46,031 nt of DNA from a virus: the IMG/VR virus record IMGVR_UViG_3300025096_000039, positions 1 through 46,031 of that record. The stretch is one strand, 5' to 3'. Under the pieces are notes generated by a model, which saw only the letters and a list, made by a program, of their open reading frames with translations, did not search any database and had not been told where the DNA came from. The translations under genes were made by a program, and so were the position numbers. Positions 1 to 13,200 of the stretch are shown piece by piece. Numbering within the stretch: the first letter of the stretch is position 1; every line of letters starts with the position of its first letter.

Positions 1-3000
1 CTTCAGTAACAGCTCCTTGTAATAATTGTTCTAATTCAAGTTTTCTTTTATTTTCTTCCGAAGAGTATAATTTCTTTTTAGAGACTCCTTCTACTTTACG
101 TGCTCCTATACCATAATATTCTGAATCTAAATAAAACCTTAACATTCCTTTATAGTTTGCTAAACCATCTTCAGTAATTATCTCTTCAGTTTCATTATTT
201 CTTCTTTTTGCTATTCCCCCTTTATTTTCTACTATTTGTTTTTTATTATTAAATAATTGTTCTGCTAATTTAATTTGAGGTTCTATAAAACTTTTATGTT
301 TAAAAGCTAATCCCATCATAGAATATGCTTTCATTATTTTTACTAAATCCCAAGATTTTTGTTTAGATAAATAATCTTTTGCATCTTCTTTAAAAGCATT
401 TATTTGCTCAATAGTAGGTTTTTTTCCATTATTTTGTTCAAATTCAATAATTTTTGTTTTAACAATATCTAAAACTTGAGCATTAGTATCAGCTATAAAT
501 TGTGTTGCTATTTGTTTTTCTCTAAGACCTGTTCTAGGATTTTGATCACTATGATCTATTTCTGCTAAATCTGAAGTAGTAACTAAAGATTTCATTTTAT
601 CCCAAAAAGGAATTACTCCCATCATCATACCTTTTTCACTAAACTGATCCATTAGGCTTTTCTGAATAGTAGGAAGAATATTAATTCCAAGTAAATTTTG
701 TTTACTTTCAGGAAAAATATATTTTAATTCATATAAAGTATTAGTAATTAATTCATGAAAGGCTAATAAATCTTCATTGGCTTCTATTTCTTCAAAATTC
801 TTATCATACCATGCAGTTTCACTACCGTTTTTACCGAATTTTTTAGGTATTTGATAAGTATATTCATAAATACCTTTAGGTATATAGTAGGATATCCCAT
901 CAGATTTTTTTCTCATAGCAGGATTTTCTGCCATATCTAATCCCCAATAAGGAGAATGTTCTTTATTCCATTCTTCAAATAATGTTTTTTGTTCTTCTAA
1001 AGAAAGTTCAGAAGTCGTAATCTTTGACCACATTACATCTCTTTGTAATTTCCATTTCTTAAGTTTCTTTTCAAGCATATCCATATACTTCTCAAAACCT
1101 TTTTCTCCTAAATGTGATTTTAATGTTGTTATATGAGCTTCTTTTTGTTTTTCACTTTTAATAACTCTTTTATATAAAAATTCATTAGGAACTTGAGAAT
1201 CTTCTAAAAAACTATCTTCAAATAATAATCTAACATCCATATTGATAGTATTATTATCTATCCAATTGTAATACTCATCTATATTTTGTTTTTTATATAC
1301 TTGTGCTCCTGATGCATCTCTTTGATGAAATGCTTTATTAATAAGATTAGCACGCACTTTAAAAAACTCATCAGAAAATCTATTAACTAATTTTCCAGTT
1401 TCTTTACCGTCTTTAGTTAATTGTTTAAATTTATTATAATTGTTTAATTTTTTAATTACTTTATCTCCTAAAGAATCTAAACCTTTCCAAATTTTATCTG
1501 CTTCTTTTTTTGCTAATATATTAGCAGTTTCTACTGCTCCCATAATACTTTGTAGTAAAGCATCTTCTGTTCTACTTAAATTTAAAGTAAGAGAATGTAC
1601 TTTATTAATATCTTTAAGATTTTTAAAAATTTCTTCTTTCGTTAAATTTTCATTAGTATATTTTCTAACAAAAGTTGTCATTTGCTCCCTAGCAAGTATT
1701 AATAATCTTCTTTGAATTTCTTCAGCTTTAATCCTACGTAAAGAAAAAGCATTAATAATCTCAGGAGTATCTCGCTCTTCTTCATCTAATAAAATATGTC
1801 GTCCAGGCTCTTTAGTATTATCTCCTGCTACTATCCATAAATCAGCTGCTCGTAATCCATATAAAATATCAGAGTAACTAATTATAGGTTGTTCTAATAC
1901 TTTTTCTAATTCTGCTAATTGTTCATCAGCCATTTCTAATACCCCTTCAAAATTTTCTATAGTAGATGCTTTTACTTTACTAACTTTAGTTTTTTCTATA
2001 AGCCTTTCTATAGTATTTTTTTGTGTTTGTAATATTTTTGACTCACTAATAGTAGTAACTTTAGCTAGTTTATCTTTTATCTCATTATACCTAGTCTTTA
2101 ATGCTTTTAATTTTTGAGTAGTAACAGCTTCTACTTCTGAAGAAGCAGCATCAATTAAAAAATCAGTATCTTCGAATAAAGATTGTTGAATATCTTTAAG
2201 AGGTGTTTCTCTAACAATAGGCCCATCTAATTCCTCTACTCTAAAAATTTCAGAAAGTTTCGCATTTCTTTGTCTTTTCTTTTCTTGATTAACAGGTAAA
2301 TAATTATATCGCATAGTTATTTCCCAAGTATTTCCCCAAGCAAGTTTCTTAGTAAAAGAATGTGAAGTATTATTAATACTATTATATTTAGCAATTCTCC
2401 CACTTAATGGTCCAAAATTTTCAACATGTTTCTGAAAACCTATTCCTTTTTTTATTTCAGTAGCTGTTTTAATATTAGGAATTTTACCGCCTTCCATAGT
2501 ATATGTTATGTGAGCTAATTTTTCACCTACTTGTTTAGAGAATTTTTTCCATTCTTTAGTTTTAAGATGAGCATTTAGATCATCTGCATCTATAGAAAAA
2601 TCTATTTGAAAAGCCTTTGAAAAAGTTTTTGAAGAAGATAAATCTACTTCATTCCAAGTATTACCCTGTTCATCAGTAACTTTTTTTACATCATATAATT
2701 TATTAAGAATATTAGTAACTTTATTAGTATAAAAAGCTTCTATAGGTTTAAGTTTCTCAATACCTTGAGATTTCATTTCTTGTTTTTCAGCTTCTAATTT
2801 TACTTTTTCATTTTTAAAATGATCTCTCGCAAAAGCTTTATCATATTCAGCTTTATTTATAGGTGATAAAGCTCCAAAAGGATCATCATTTTCACCTTTA
2901 TAATATTTATTTTTTTGTATTTGATAATTATAAGAATTTATAGTAAAATTTTTATAATCTTTTTGCGCTAATATTTTTTCTAAATTAGCTAATTGATTAT

Positions 3001-4270
3001 TAATACCTCTAATCTCATCAGCAATAGTTTCATGCCCTTCTACTTTAGCAGCAGTTTCACCTGTAGGGAATAATACTTTCTCATAACCTTTTTTAATACT
3101 ATCTTGTACTATAGATTGTATGAAGAAATTAACCCAATTACCTTTTTTGTTTAGTAATTGTAGAAATTGGTTTTGTTTGTTTAACTCTTCATCCTTAGCT
3201 AAAGATTGATATTGTTTTTCATATTCTTGTTTACTAATGGTTTCTTCTTTTACAGTTTTAGGATTAGTACCCCAAAAATCTATCTCTTGAGTATTATCTA
3301 CTTTAGATTTTACATAATATTCATTTGTTTCACCTGTATCTTCATTTATAGATATTTTAGCTTCATATTTAACATCACCTATAAAAAACCTTTGCTGGTC
3401 TTCTTTAGATAAATCTAATTTAGGTTTGATTAAACCTTTCTTATCTCTACCTTTCTGAAATAAATCAGATTGTACTTCTAATACTCTACGAGTTTTACTA
3501 CCATATTTATCATCACTCCTAAACCAACCTATACCTTCATCAGTGCTAAATTGTGCATGTCCTTTAATATTAGGTTTAATTGCAGGTGTAGATATCTCAT
3601 TTTCTGTGTAGTTAGTACCTCCTGGTACTGTTAGATTGGCATAATGTTGAGTAGGTGTTTTATCATTAATATTTATTAAATCAGTATGTATATTAAATAA
3701 TGGTTTTACTCCATTGGGATTAGTTTCTGGGTCATATTCGTTTTCTAATGGCTGCAAGGTATATAAGTTTTTACCCTCTTCATCTATGACTTTATATTTA
3801 TCAGAATATCCATCAACAGTTACGATATCATTTTTTCCAAGAACCAAATCCCCTCCATAATTAATATAATTTTCTTTAGTAGCAGTATTAACTTCAACAA
3901 CAAAACTATTATCAGCTAATAAAGATGTTATAATTTCTTCTCTATTAGTTATATCTTTATCTAATATAATTTTCTTTTGACCTTTTGATACTTGTAGTTC
4001 TGTAAGAATCTTATTTAAATTCCAACCATTCTTTTCTCCTTTAGTAAATACTTGTTTAGCTTTATCTGATAATAATATATTAACAGCTTTTAATCTATAC
4101 TGAATTTGAGCTTTACTAGATAGTAATTCCTCTATGGTAGGAAAATCTTGTAAATTATTATTCTCTGTTTGCCAAGAAACAATCTTTGCTTCAAGAATAA
4201 AAGGATTCCAACCTGTTTCTTTTGTTAATTTCTGAAATTCTGGAAGTGATTTATTTAAACATTGTGCCAT
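1..4270 (-). CDS. Giant polyvalent-type protein, N-terminal part (gene runs off the left edge)
   Basis: The frame is open from an ATG at 4270 to the window edge (at least 1,423 residues, no stop). It begins MAQCLNKSLPEFQKL and starts 1 nt after the stop of the RNAP-containing gene, so the two are probably translationally coupled. Around residues 195-270 there is a segment with HYANLTVPGG, a GHAQFS strand and LEVQSDLFQKGR. At about 374-405 there is a segment with a GYEKVLFPTGE strand. Together these resemble the domain of phage polyvalent proteins that carries a YREVLLTLP...EIQSDWHQ...Gyd.iawttG pattern. The rest is mostly long charged helices and coiled coil. Inference: another injected virion cargo protein, or a further part of the RNAP region. 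The function is not known and the C-terminus is not visible. Confidence 0.85.
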   Translation of the reverse strand, partial: MAQCLNKSLPEFQKLTKETGWNPFILEAKIVSWQTENNNLQDFPTIEELLSSKAQIQYRLKAVNILLSDKAKQVFTKGEKNGWNLNKILTELQVSKGQKKIILDKDITNREEIITSLLADNSFVVEVNTATKENYINYGGDLVLGKNDIVTVDGYSDKYKVIDEEGKNLYTLQPLENEYDPETNPNGVKPLFNIHTDLININDKTPTQHYANLTVPGGTNYTENEISTPAIKPNIKGHAQFSTDEGIGWFRSDDKYGSKTRRVLEVQSDLFQKGRDKKGLIKPKLDLSKEDQQRFFIGDVKYEAKISINEDTGETNEYYVKSKVDNTQEIDFWGTNPKTVKEETISKQEYEKQYQSLAKDEELNKQNQFLQLLNKKGNWVNFFIQSIVQDSIKKGYEKVLFPTGETAAKVEGHETIADEIRGINNQLANLEKILAQKDYKNFTINSYNYQIQKNKYYKGENDDPFGALSPINKAEYDKAFARDHFKNEKVKLEAEKQEMKSQGIEKLKPIEAFYTNKVTNILNKLYDVKKVTDEQGNTWNEVDLSSSKTFSKAFQIDFSIDADDLNAHLKTKEWKKFSKQVGEKLAHITYTMEGGKIPNIKTATEIKKGIGFQKHVENFGPLSGRIAKYNSINNTSHSFTKKLAWGNTWEITMRYNYLPVNQEKKRQRNAKLSEIFRVEELDGPIVRETPLKDIQQSLFEDTDFLIDAASSEVEAVTTQKLKALKTRYNEIKDKLAKVTTISESKILQTQKNTIERLIEKTKVSKVKASTIENFEGVLEMADEQLAELEKVLEQPIISYSDILYGLRAADLWIVAGDNTKEPGRHILLDEEERDTPEIINAFSLRRIKAEEIQRRLLILAREQMTTFVRKYTNENLTKEEIFKNLKDINKVHSLTLNLSRTEDALLQSIMGAVETANILAKKEADKIWKGLDSLGDKVIKKLNNYNKFKQLTKDGKETGKLVNRFSDEFFKVRANLINKAFHQRDASGAQVYKKQNIDEYYNWIDNNTINMDVRLLFEDSFLEDSQVPNEFLYKRVIKSEKQKEAHITTLKSHLGEKGFEKYMDMLEKKLKKWKLQRDVMWSKITTSELSLEEQKTLFEEWNKEHSPYWGLDMAENPAMRKKSDGISYYIPKGIYEYTYQIPKKFGKNGSETAWYDKNFEEIEANEDLLAFHELITNTLYELKYIFPESKQNLLGINILPTIQKSLMDQFSEKGMMMGVIPFWDKMKSLVTTSDLAEIDHSDQNPRTGLREKQIATQFIADTNAQVLDIVKTKIIEFEQNNGKKPTIEQINAFKEDAKDYLSKQKSWDLVKIMKAYSMMGLAFKHKSFIEPQIKLAEQLFNNKKQIVENKGGIAKRRNNETEEIITEDGLANYKGMLRFYLDSEYYGIGARKVEGVSKKKLYSSEENKRKLELEQLLQGAVTE

Positions 4271-4271
4271 A

Positions 4272-7200
4272 TTAATTACATTTTTTTATAGTTTCTTGCT
4301 CAGACAAAGATAGACTATTCCACTCATCTTTCGTAATTCCTAAGTCAGAAATTGTTTTACCACTACTAACTCTATCTGAAATTCCTTTAGTAGAAGGTAA
4401 TTGATTTAAGTAATCTGTTAAAGCATCTGCATCTATTAAAAAGTCAGGACTTACATTATCTTTATTAGTTTCTCCTAAAGAAGTTAATAAACTAGTAGAA
4501 GTATCTTTACTTTGTTGTGTTGATTTACCTACAAAATCTTTAAATCCTTGTATATCTTGTTTAGAGCCTAATACGTGTATTCTATCTACATCTCTAATAA
4601 TAACTTCTTGTGGAACTTTTGAATTAGGGTTAAACTTATCTTCAGGTTTAATATTAGCAATAGCTAAAGTTAAAAGTCCGTCTTTGAGTATAGATTTTAC
4701 TGGAGTGGGGGATTCGTAAAAATAATCTTGACCTATTCCTCCTGCCATTATTTCATAAACAGATTCCTGAAAATAAATTCCTAATCCAGAAGCGTTTGTT
4801 CCTTCTCCTTTTCCAAATTTTTCTTTATCAAACTTTTGAATGTTTTTTCCTCCAATATGATATAGTATTTTTTTATTTGGACTATCAGGAAATATAGTAT
4901 CTAAATATTTAGAATATTGTTTTTGATCACCAATATTGGCTAGTTCAGGTTTAGCTTCAAATAGTTCTGACAAACCTTCTTTAACCCCACTAGTTTGTTG
5001 TGCTGGTTGAGTGGTTGGTGTGGCTTCTTGTCCTTTTATAGTATTATTACTTATATTAATAAGAGTCATCGTATCTTCTAAAGTACTTGCTAATAAAGAA
5101 TTAGGGTCTACAGTTATTCCTATACTTTTTAATAAATCCATTAAAAGATCTATAATTTTACTTAAAAATGGTTTTCCATCTGTATCAGTTATTTCATTTA
5201 ATTTCTTTTGAAAGTCAGGTTCTGTAAGAGCCATTGCTACAAATTCTTGAACATTAATAGCTCCATAGAATTTATTAACCATTTCTTGAGTAAGGTTTTT
5301 TCCTGTACTAATAAAATTATCAATTTTTCCAATTCCTGGAACTCCTTCTTTTAACATTTTAGCATGTTCTGCTACAGTAAGACTTTTATTTGCTAATCTC
5401 CAATTAAGATATGATTCCCAAAAATTAGCTAATCCTTCAACACCTTCTGTATTTTTTAATGCTTTAATATATTTAAGTCTATTACCATTTAGACGAGCGA
5501 TAGTAGCTTTTTGTTCTTTTGTTAAAGAAGAATAATCTTTTGCTGCCCATTTTTTAATTATAGGAGAAGTGAAAGTATGAGTAAGTTCATGTAAAATAGT
5601 TGTAGCTAATTCATCATTACTTACTTCTTTAAGTTTTGCTTTATTTAAAAATAATTTTTTAGTTTTACTATTATAATTCCCTTTACCTAATTTAATATCA
5701 TCAATTATATTAAGAGTGAATTCTGAAGGCAATTCAATTTTACTAAATAGTCTAATTAATTCTTTATTGTATTTAGAAACATTATTTGATAAAGTTAATC
5801 CTTCTAGAATATCTCGTAGTAATTCTTCTCCTTTTAATTTATTATTAATTTTTAATTTTCCTAATAATTCAGTACGATTTTCTTTAGGATTATTTACAGC
5901 TTCATAAGTAAATTCTGTAAGTTTATCTTCTTGATTTATATCTTCTGTTTGATTAGGATTAGTGTTCGTAGGATCAAGTGTATCTATTGTTTCTTTATTT
6001 CCAAAATTATTTCTTCTTTGTATTGCATCATTTATAGGAGCTAAATTATTATACTGTTTGAAATCAAAATTACCTTTTAAAACTACAATTCTTTTATAAG
6101 AATTAGAAGAATAATCATATTCGAAAAGTGCAAAATTACTACCTTTACTAGCTAAATCTTTATCATATACAGATAAAAAATGGAAAGGAGTCATTTCTCC
6201 TCCTATTATAGTTGAATATTTAGCATGTTCACCTTTTTTAATACTAAATTCAGTAACTGTATTAATATTTTTACTGTTTAATTTAATATCTTCTATAGAT
6301 GCATTAACAACTTCTTGTGGATTATTTTGAAAATATTGACGAACAAATCTTGAAGGTTGTGAGAATATTTCTTTTCCATTAGCCGTAACATTAGAATTAA
6401 AAGTTTTAACAGGATCAAAAGAAGTTTCATTTAATACTTCACCAAAATTCAAAGACTGTAAATAAGAAGTAGGTATATATTTTACATATTGTTTTGCTTT
6501 TTGTATTCCTCCATCTAAGAATGCTGCTAAAATTATATCTTGAGCAAGTTTTTGGAATGTATATTCGAAACCATTAATATTACCTATACTTTTAGTAGAG
6601 TTTAACATTTTTTGGAAATGAGTATATATTAATCTTTCATTAAGATTTTCTCCTGTAGAAGATTCAAATTCTATTCTTGATAATTCTCCATTAGAATTTA
6701 TATCAAAATTTAATTTATTCAAAAATTGATTTTCTCTAAACCATTTTTTAGTTGAAAAATTATTAAGTATAGTAGCAAGTGATTTATTAGTTTTTGTATC
6801 TATAAATAACCTAGAGCGTTCTTTTTGTACATTTTCAGTAAATAAATTAGTAGCTTCATTACTATAAAAATATGCTTTCATATTTTCAAATACTCTTTTT
6901 TTAATAATTACTACTTTAGCAGGAGTTAAGTTTGCTCTATTTTCTGCTTTATGATTAATAATAGCCTCAATTTGTTGATCAAATCCTTTTTTATTAAAAG
7001 GGAAATAAGAACTAAATAAGTTATTAGCGGCCATTGCACCATAAAAAGAAGCAGCTCCTAATAATGTAGTTGGAGTTGTTAAAGATTTATTCCAAGACCC
7101 TTTATCATATTCTCCTAAAAGATTAATAGCATTGGCAATAGGACTAGTTCCTAATTTATCTATTTGTTTTACTTTATCAGCATTTTCTATCATAGAAGAA

Positions 7201-10200
7201 GGAACACCTTTAGAGTCAACATTAATTGTACTTTGAAGTAATCTAATTTCTCCTCCTATTCTTACTGTTTCTAAAAATTTATCTAATAATACTAATTGAA
7301 CTAAATTATTATCAGAAGTTGCAGGAATATTTAATATTTTTTGTCCTTCTTTATTAATAGATTCTGTAGGAATAATTTCTTTTAATGGTTTTGATTCTAT
7401 TAATTTTAATAGTTCTTCACCAGACATATCTGCTCTATCTTTAAATACTTTAGTTTCTTTTTCATTTAAAGAAATATAACGTCCTTCAGGATCATATTTA
7501 TTTCTTAATCCCTCTTTTACTTCATACTCAACATTAGCAGTAAATTCTTGTAAAGAAGAAGAGGCCTCTTTAAGAGAATTTATATACTCAACTATTATTG
7601 GTTGATTAATTAATCCTATTATATCTTTCGAATCAAATCCTAATAATGCTAATGCTTTTATTGCTTCAAAAGTTTCTGCATTAGTATTCAATTGTGATAA
7701 TAATCCTGCATTTGCATTATCTACAGATGCTGATTGAAAAGCTGTTATTATATTAGATTTTAATTCTTCTCCTGAAAGAGTTTCTGGATTAGATAAATCA
7801 CCTCTAGAAATATTAGTACCAAAACGCATAACAAATTTATTCTCTGCTAATATTTCAGTATAAGAAAGGCCTTCAGCACTTATATCAGGATGTTGAAAAA
7901 ATACTAATTCTTTTCCTTGTGCTACTGCATTAAAAGTAGAATCAATAGAAAATGCACCTGTTCCAATAGTACCAGCTACACCATTTAAATATCTATTTCT
8001 TTGATAAATATCTGATAATATAGATGCAGTAGTATCTGTGGTTATATTAGATAATCGTTTTGCTAATTTTGGAAGATCCCCAAAAGAATCAGGTTTAAAT
8101 ATACCTTTAACAACAGTAGGAGTATCATTCATTAATACAGCTCTATGAATATCTAAAAGTTCATTTTGTCGAGATGCTAAATAAGAGCGTTTTAAAATAT
8201 CTTGTTCAGTATTTAATTTATCTAATTTTTCATAAATTTCTGTAATTTTTTCTGTAATAGTATCTTGTTTCTTTTTTCCTTTTTGTTGTAATTTTTTTAA
8301 TATTTTACTAGCTTTTACCTTATCATCATCTGATAGTAAATGTTTATTAGCTTCTAAATATGCTTCTTTATCTTTAAAAAATTCTAAAGACTCTTTTTTA
8401 GCTTCTTTATCTAATCCTAATTCTTCTAACAAAGATTCAATTTCTGCTGTAGTTTCTTCTAATCTTTTATTAATTGCTAATTCACTTTTTAGAAAATCTT
8501 TCTTTAAATAACCATTTTCATAATATGTATTATACATATAAGAATAAAGTTTATCAACATCAAAATCAGAACCCATTTGTGCTATAAAATCTCTAGGTGC
8601 TAATACTAAATCTCCTGATTCTTTAGGCAAAAATCCTACTATTTCTATAGCCGCAGTAGAATTAGGACCTTGAGTAGGAATACGAAAACCAAATAATTGT
8701 AATAATTCTGTAGGTAATCTTTTAGTGTTTATAACAGCACCTGATACTAATTTTCTAGCAAGTGTATCAATTTTATCTATAAGTTCTTTTTCTTCTTTAG
8801 TAGTAGTATATTCTCTATCTGCTTGTCGCTTCTGTTGTAAATCAGATAATTTTTTTCTTAATATCTTTAATTCATTTGCTGTTTGTTTATCTGCACTTCT
8901 GTCTAAAGTTAAAAAAGTTTCTATAGGTAATAAATCACCATCTTGATCTCTAAATTTAAAAGGAACTATAATTTGTGCAGGTAACATTCCTCCTTTTCCA
9001 TCAGGTCGCATTGGTAATAGTCCTTCTTTAGGATTAAAGTTTTCAGTAAATACAACTCCTCCTTTTCTTAGTTCTTCAATGGCTTTTGGCCCTTCTTTCA
9101 ATCTAAAACCTTCCTCTGCTCCTAAAACACTAGAAAATCCTGATGTTTCTTGTTTAACTATTTTATTAGTAATAGTTGCATTTAATAAACTTTCAAATTT
9201 TGCAGAATATGGAGAAGCCCATAATGGAATTTTAAAATCAGTACCTTCTTCATTAAGAGTAAGAGCAGCAATCATATTTAAAGGATATCCTTCTCGGTTA
9301 TTAATTTCTCTTATTAAAAGTTTTTGAATCTCTTTAACTGGTATTCTTCCATTTTCAATATTAAATTGTTTTGTAAATTCATTATATTTATGATGAAATA
9401 TTTCTATATGAAGATTCTCATATATTTCTTGCAATTGTTTACCTGAATATTCTTTATCAGAATTAGGTAAAGTAAATCCTTGCGTATCTAAAATATTTAA
9501 AAATAATAATTTACTTGGTTGTGTTGCCCTATTAATTTCTTTTTTACTTTCTTTATAAGGAACATCTTGTTGTATTCTAAAATTAGCTCTTGATAATAAT
9601 AAAGCCTCTTTTTCTGTTATTTCTATATTATCATTAACATTTCCATCTTTATCAAATACTTCTATACCATTTTTAATTCCTCCTACTTTATTAGCTGTAG
9701 CAAAAGAAGCTCGTACAAATGGTGAGGTATTATCTAAAGACTTATTATCTTTTACAGACTCTTGGAAATTTTCTAATGCTACTCTAAGTTTATCAATTTC
9801 TAAACCTGCAGTTAATTGTGGTAATAAAGGAAAACTAGAAGATTTAATATAAATACGTCTATCAAGATTATTTTCTGCATCTATTTGATTACCTACATAT
9901 ACAGGTTTCATAGGTTGCATTATTTTACCTAAATCTTCTTTTCCTAATTTAAGACCTTTATTAAGTGTAGTATATAAATCTTTATATTCTTTAGTTGTTA
10001 ATCTTCCTAATTGTTTTAAAACATATAAATGTTCTTGCCAAGTAGTATATTCTTGAGCATCTGTAGTTTTAATATTTTCATATTCACCTAATTCTTCTTC
10101 AGTAAGTAAACCTTCTTCAGATAATTTCTTTAAATATTCTATATTTTTACTACTAGTTACAAAGTCCTTTAAAAATACTTGATAATAATGGTTTTTAGAA

Positions 10201-13200
10201 CTATTAGCTAATTCAAGACCTGGAGCTATATCTCCTGCAAGACGTTTACCAATATTTATAAAAGTTTCTTCTAAGTTTACAATACCATCTTCATTGATTG
10301 TTATGTTTTTAGCATATTGAGCAGGATCTCCTATAAATAATTTAAACATTTCAGCATTAGCTATTAAGCTATTAAATACAAAATCTGCAGCTGCATAAGT
10401 TCTTTTATCTTCTCCTAATCCTACTGTATTTTTATCAATATATTTTTCATCCATAAAACTAAACTTTTTAGTTTTTGGATCATATTTGCCTAATCCTAAA
10501 TTATTCCAATCTTCTAATTTTTCTGATACAAGTCCTTCAAAAGTTTCTTTAAGATGTTTTACTATTTGAATTTTTATATTTTTATCACCACCTATTATTT
10601 TATTATCAATAGCTAAGTCTCTAACAAACTCTCCTCCAATTTTTAAATTATTTAAAGAAGGGAGAAAATAAAAATAATTAGGTTCATAGTTTGATAAACC
10701 AGAATTAGTCTTACTAGTTGCTATTCTATTAATTTCAGGAAGTATTATAGCCGTATATAATAATTCTAAAGAGTCTTCATCTATGACACCATCTTTCCAA
10801 CCTATTTTATAAGCAAATCCATCAATAGTCATCATAGTACTTTTATCAGACATAGTAGGATAAAAATAACTTACTTTTCGTTTGTTTCCAATATCTTCAT
10901 GACTTTGACTTTGAAAAAGTCCCAGTTTAATAACTTCTTGTTCTGCAGGAGTAAGATTATTTAATTTTCTATTATCTTGTGAAGGAGTGAATAATTCTTT
11001 AAGGGCTTCTAAAGATAAATAATTAACTCCTAAACGACTTCGTAAAGATTCACTAAAAGCATCATCTGCTAATAATTCATTTAACCATAAACTATCTTTT
11101 GTAAAACTAATTTCTTTTAATTTATTTGCTAAAATATTATCAACAGATAATAAATCTCTCATTCTATTAACAAGATATTTATTATTAGTATAAGTATATA
11201 AAGTTTTTCCACCAGCATTAAAAGAATTACTATAAGAATTCTCTTGATATCTACTATCTAATTTTGCTAATGCTTTAATAACATTATCTCTAAATAAATT
11301 TAAAGTACTTATGTCAGTATTACTTCCTACAGATTTTAATTTTTTGGCAAGAACTTTTACTAAACCATTATTATTAGTAAATAAATTGGAGTAAGAGATT
11401 TTTCTATTATTGTAATATTTTCCATCTTTTAATGCTTTATAAGTATTATCAGAAAGGACTATACCAAAATTTCCTAACCATACTGCTAAATCTTCTACAG
11501 GTATATTTTTACGATCTGTTTCAGACATTTTTTCCCATTTCAGAGCCATTTTTTTAAGGTCAGTCGCTATTTCTTCATTAAAAATATAATTACCTGAATC
11601 AGGGTCTATAGTTACTAAATTAGAACTTAATCCTTCTGTATATATTTGTGAAGTATTTCCTTTAAAATTAGATTGCCACATTCCTAATAACCTTGCTTGT
11701 ATAGAAGCGGCATTGGCATCTATATTCATTAGTCTGTATCCACCGTTTTTAGTTCTTTTCCAAAGTAACAATTGCATAGTAATAGCATGTTTTGTCATAT
11801 CAGAAACAAACTCATTCTGAATACTCTTATCAGCATTCTTAAGTTTTTCAATAATAGGTTTCATCCAAGGAAAAGTATCTTGTGCTTTTTCCATTGTTTG
11901 AATTAATATATCAAAATCAGCAGGTTGATTTGCTAATAATTCATGAAGAGTATTATATACAACATCAAAACTTGCTGTTTTAGGAATTAAAAATGCGTTT
12001 AATATTTCTACTCCTTTTGAGTCTACTATTGGAGTAAATCCAAAAAATGCTCTTAATTGTGCGGAAGCAGTTGATTTAGAATCTAAACTAATAGTAGCTT
12101 CATCAGAGAAATTTGTTTTTTCTAATTCTCCAGCAACTTCATCAGCATTAGCTTCAGATACTCTTCCAGTTTTTAATAAAGAAATATACTCGTTAGTTAG
12201 TATTTTTATTTTATCAAATTGTGTTAAAAGATTATCTATTCGTGCCGTTCTATTAGGCATATTAGCCTCTTTAGTCTCTTTACGTAATCTTTTAAACTCT
12301 TCTTCAAGTTCTTTAAATATTTTTAAAGTATCAATTTTTCCTTCTTTACCTTCTATTCTATTTTTTTCTAATGCTTCGAAAATATTTTTAGAAATAAATT
12401 GAATAAGATCTTCAGTTTCTTGAGGAGATACTCCATCTAATACAATAACTTCAGAATCTTGTATAGTACTAATTCCTAATTCTTCTAAATTAGGCACAAA
12501 CATATCTTCATTATCTGAACTATCTTCTATATCACCTGTAATTTCTTGGTCTCTAACAGTTATTGTTGGTTGTTTAGATTCTATAGCTTTTATAGCTTGT
12601 TTAACAGCATTAAGATCTTCTTCACTTACCTCTTCCCCACTATCTTCTATATTCTTTAATATATTTTTTAATTGTTCAAGAGTAGCTCCTTCTTCTATTA
12701 AGTTTTCTGCTTTTTTTGATAAAGGGTCCTCTGTAAGTTCATTTACTATATCTTCTAAATTTTGAATTTCAGGACCTTTTTTACTACTTTGTTGTGTTGG
12801 TTGATATAGCTCTAATAAATACACTTTTTGAGTAGTATCATCAAACATTAAAACTTTTGCTTTAGTTATAGCAACTTGTTCTCTTGTTTTAGCGTCCATT
12901 GTGCCAGGAGTGTCTCCAAACTTTTCTTTAAAGTCACTTTTTTTAAGCACTACAAGAACTCCATTTTTAGTTTTACCTGCGTAATCTAATGCACGTGCTA
13001 GTCCTTTTTGTCCTACACCATAAAAAGTGCCTTTATACTTAGCTTTACCTGTTTTAGTGCCAGAAGGTCTAATTACACCTGACTTTAAAGCATCCTCTAA
13101 TCCTTCTTGCCCTATACTTCTTACATAACTATCAGGAGTAAGAATATCTTGTAATTCTTTATCTGACAATTCTCTCTTACTTAAAACTTCAACCTCACTA

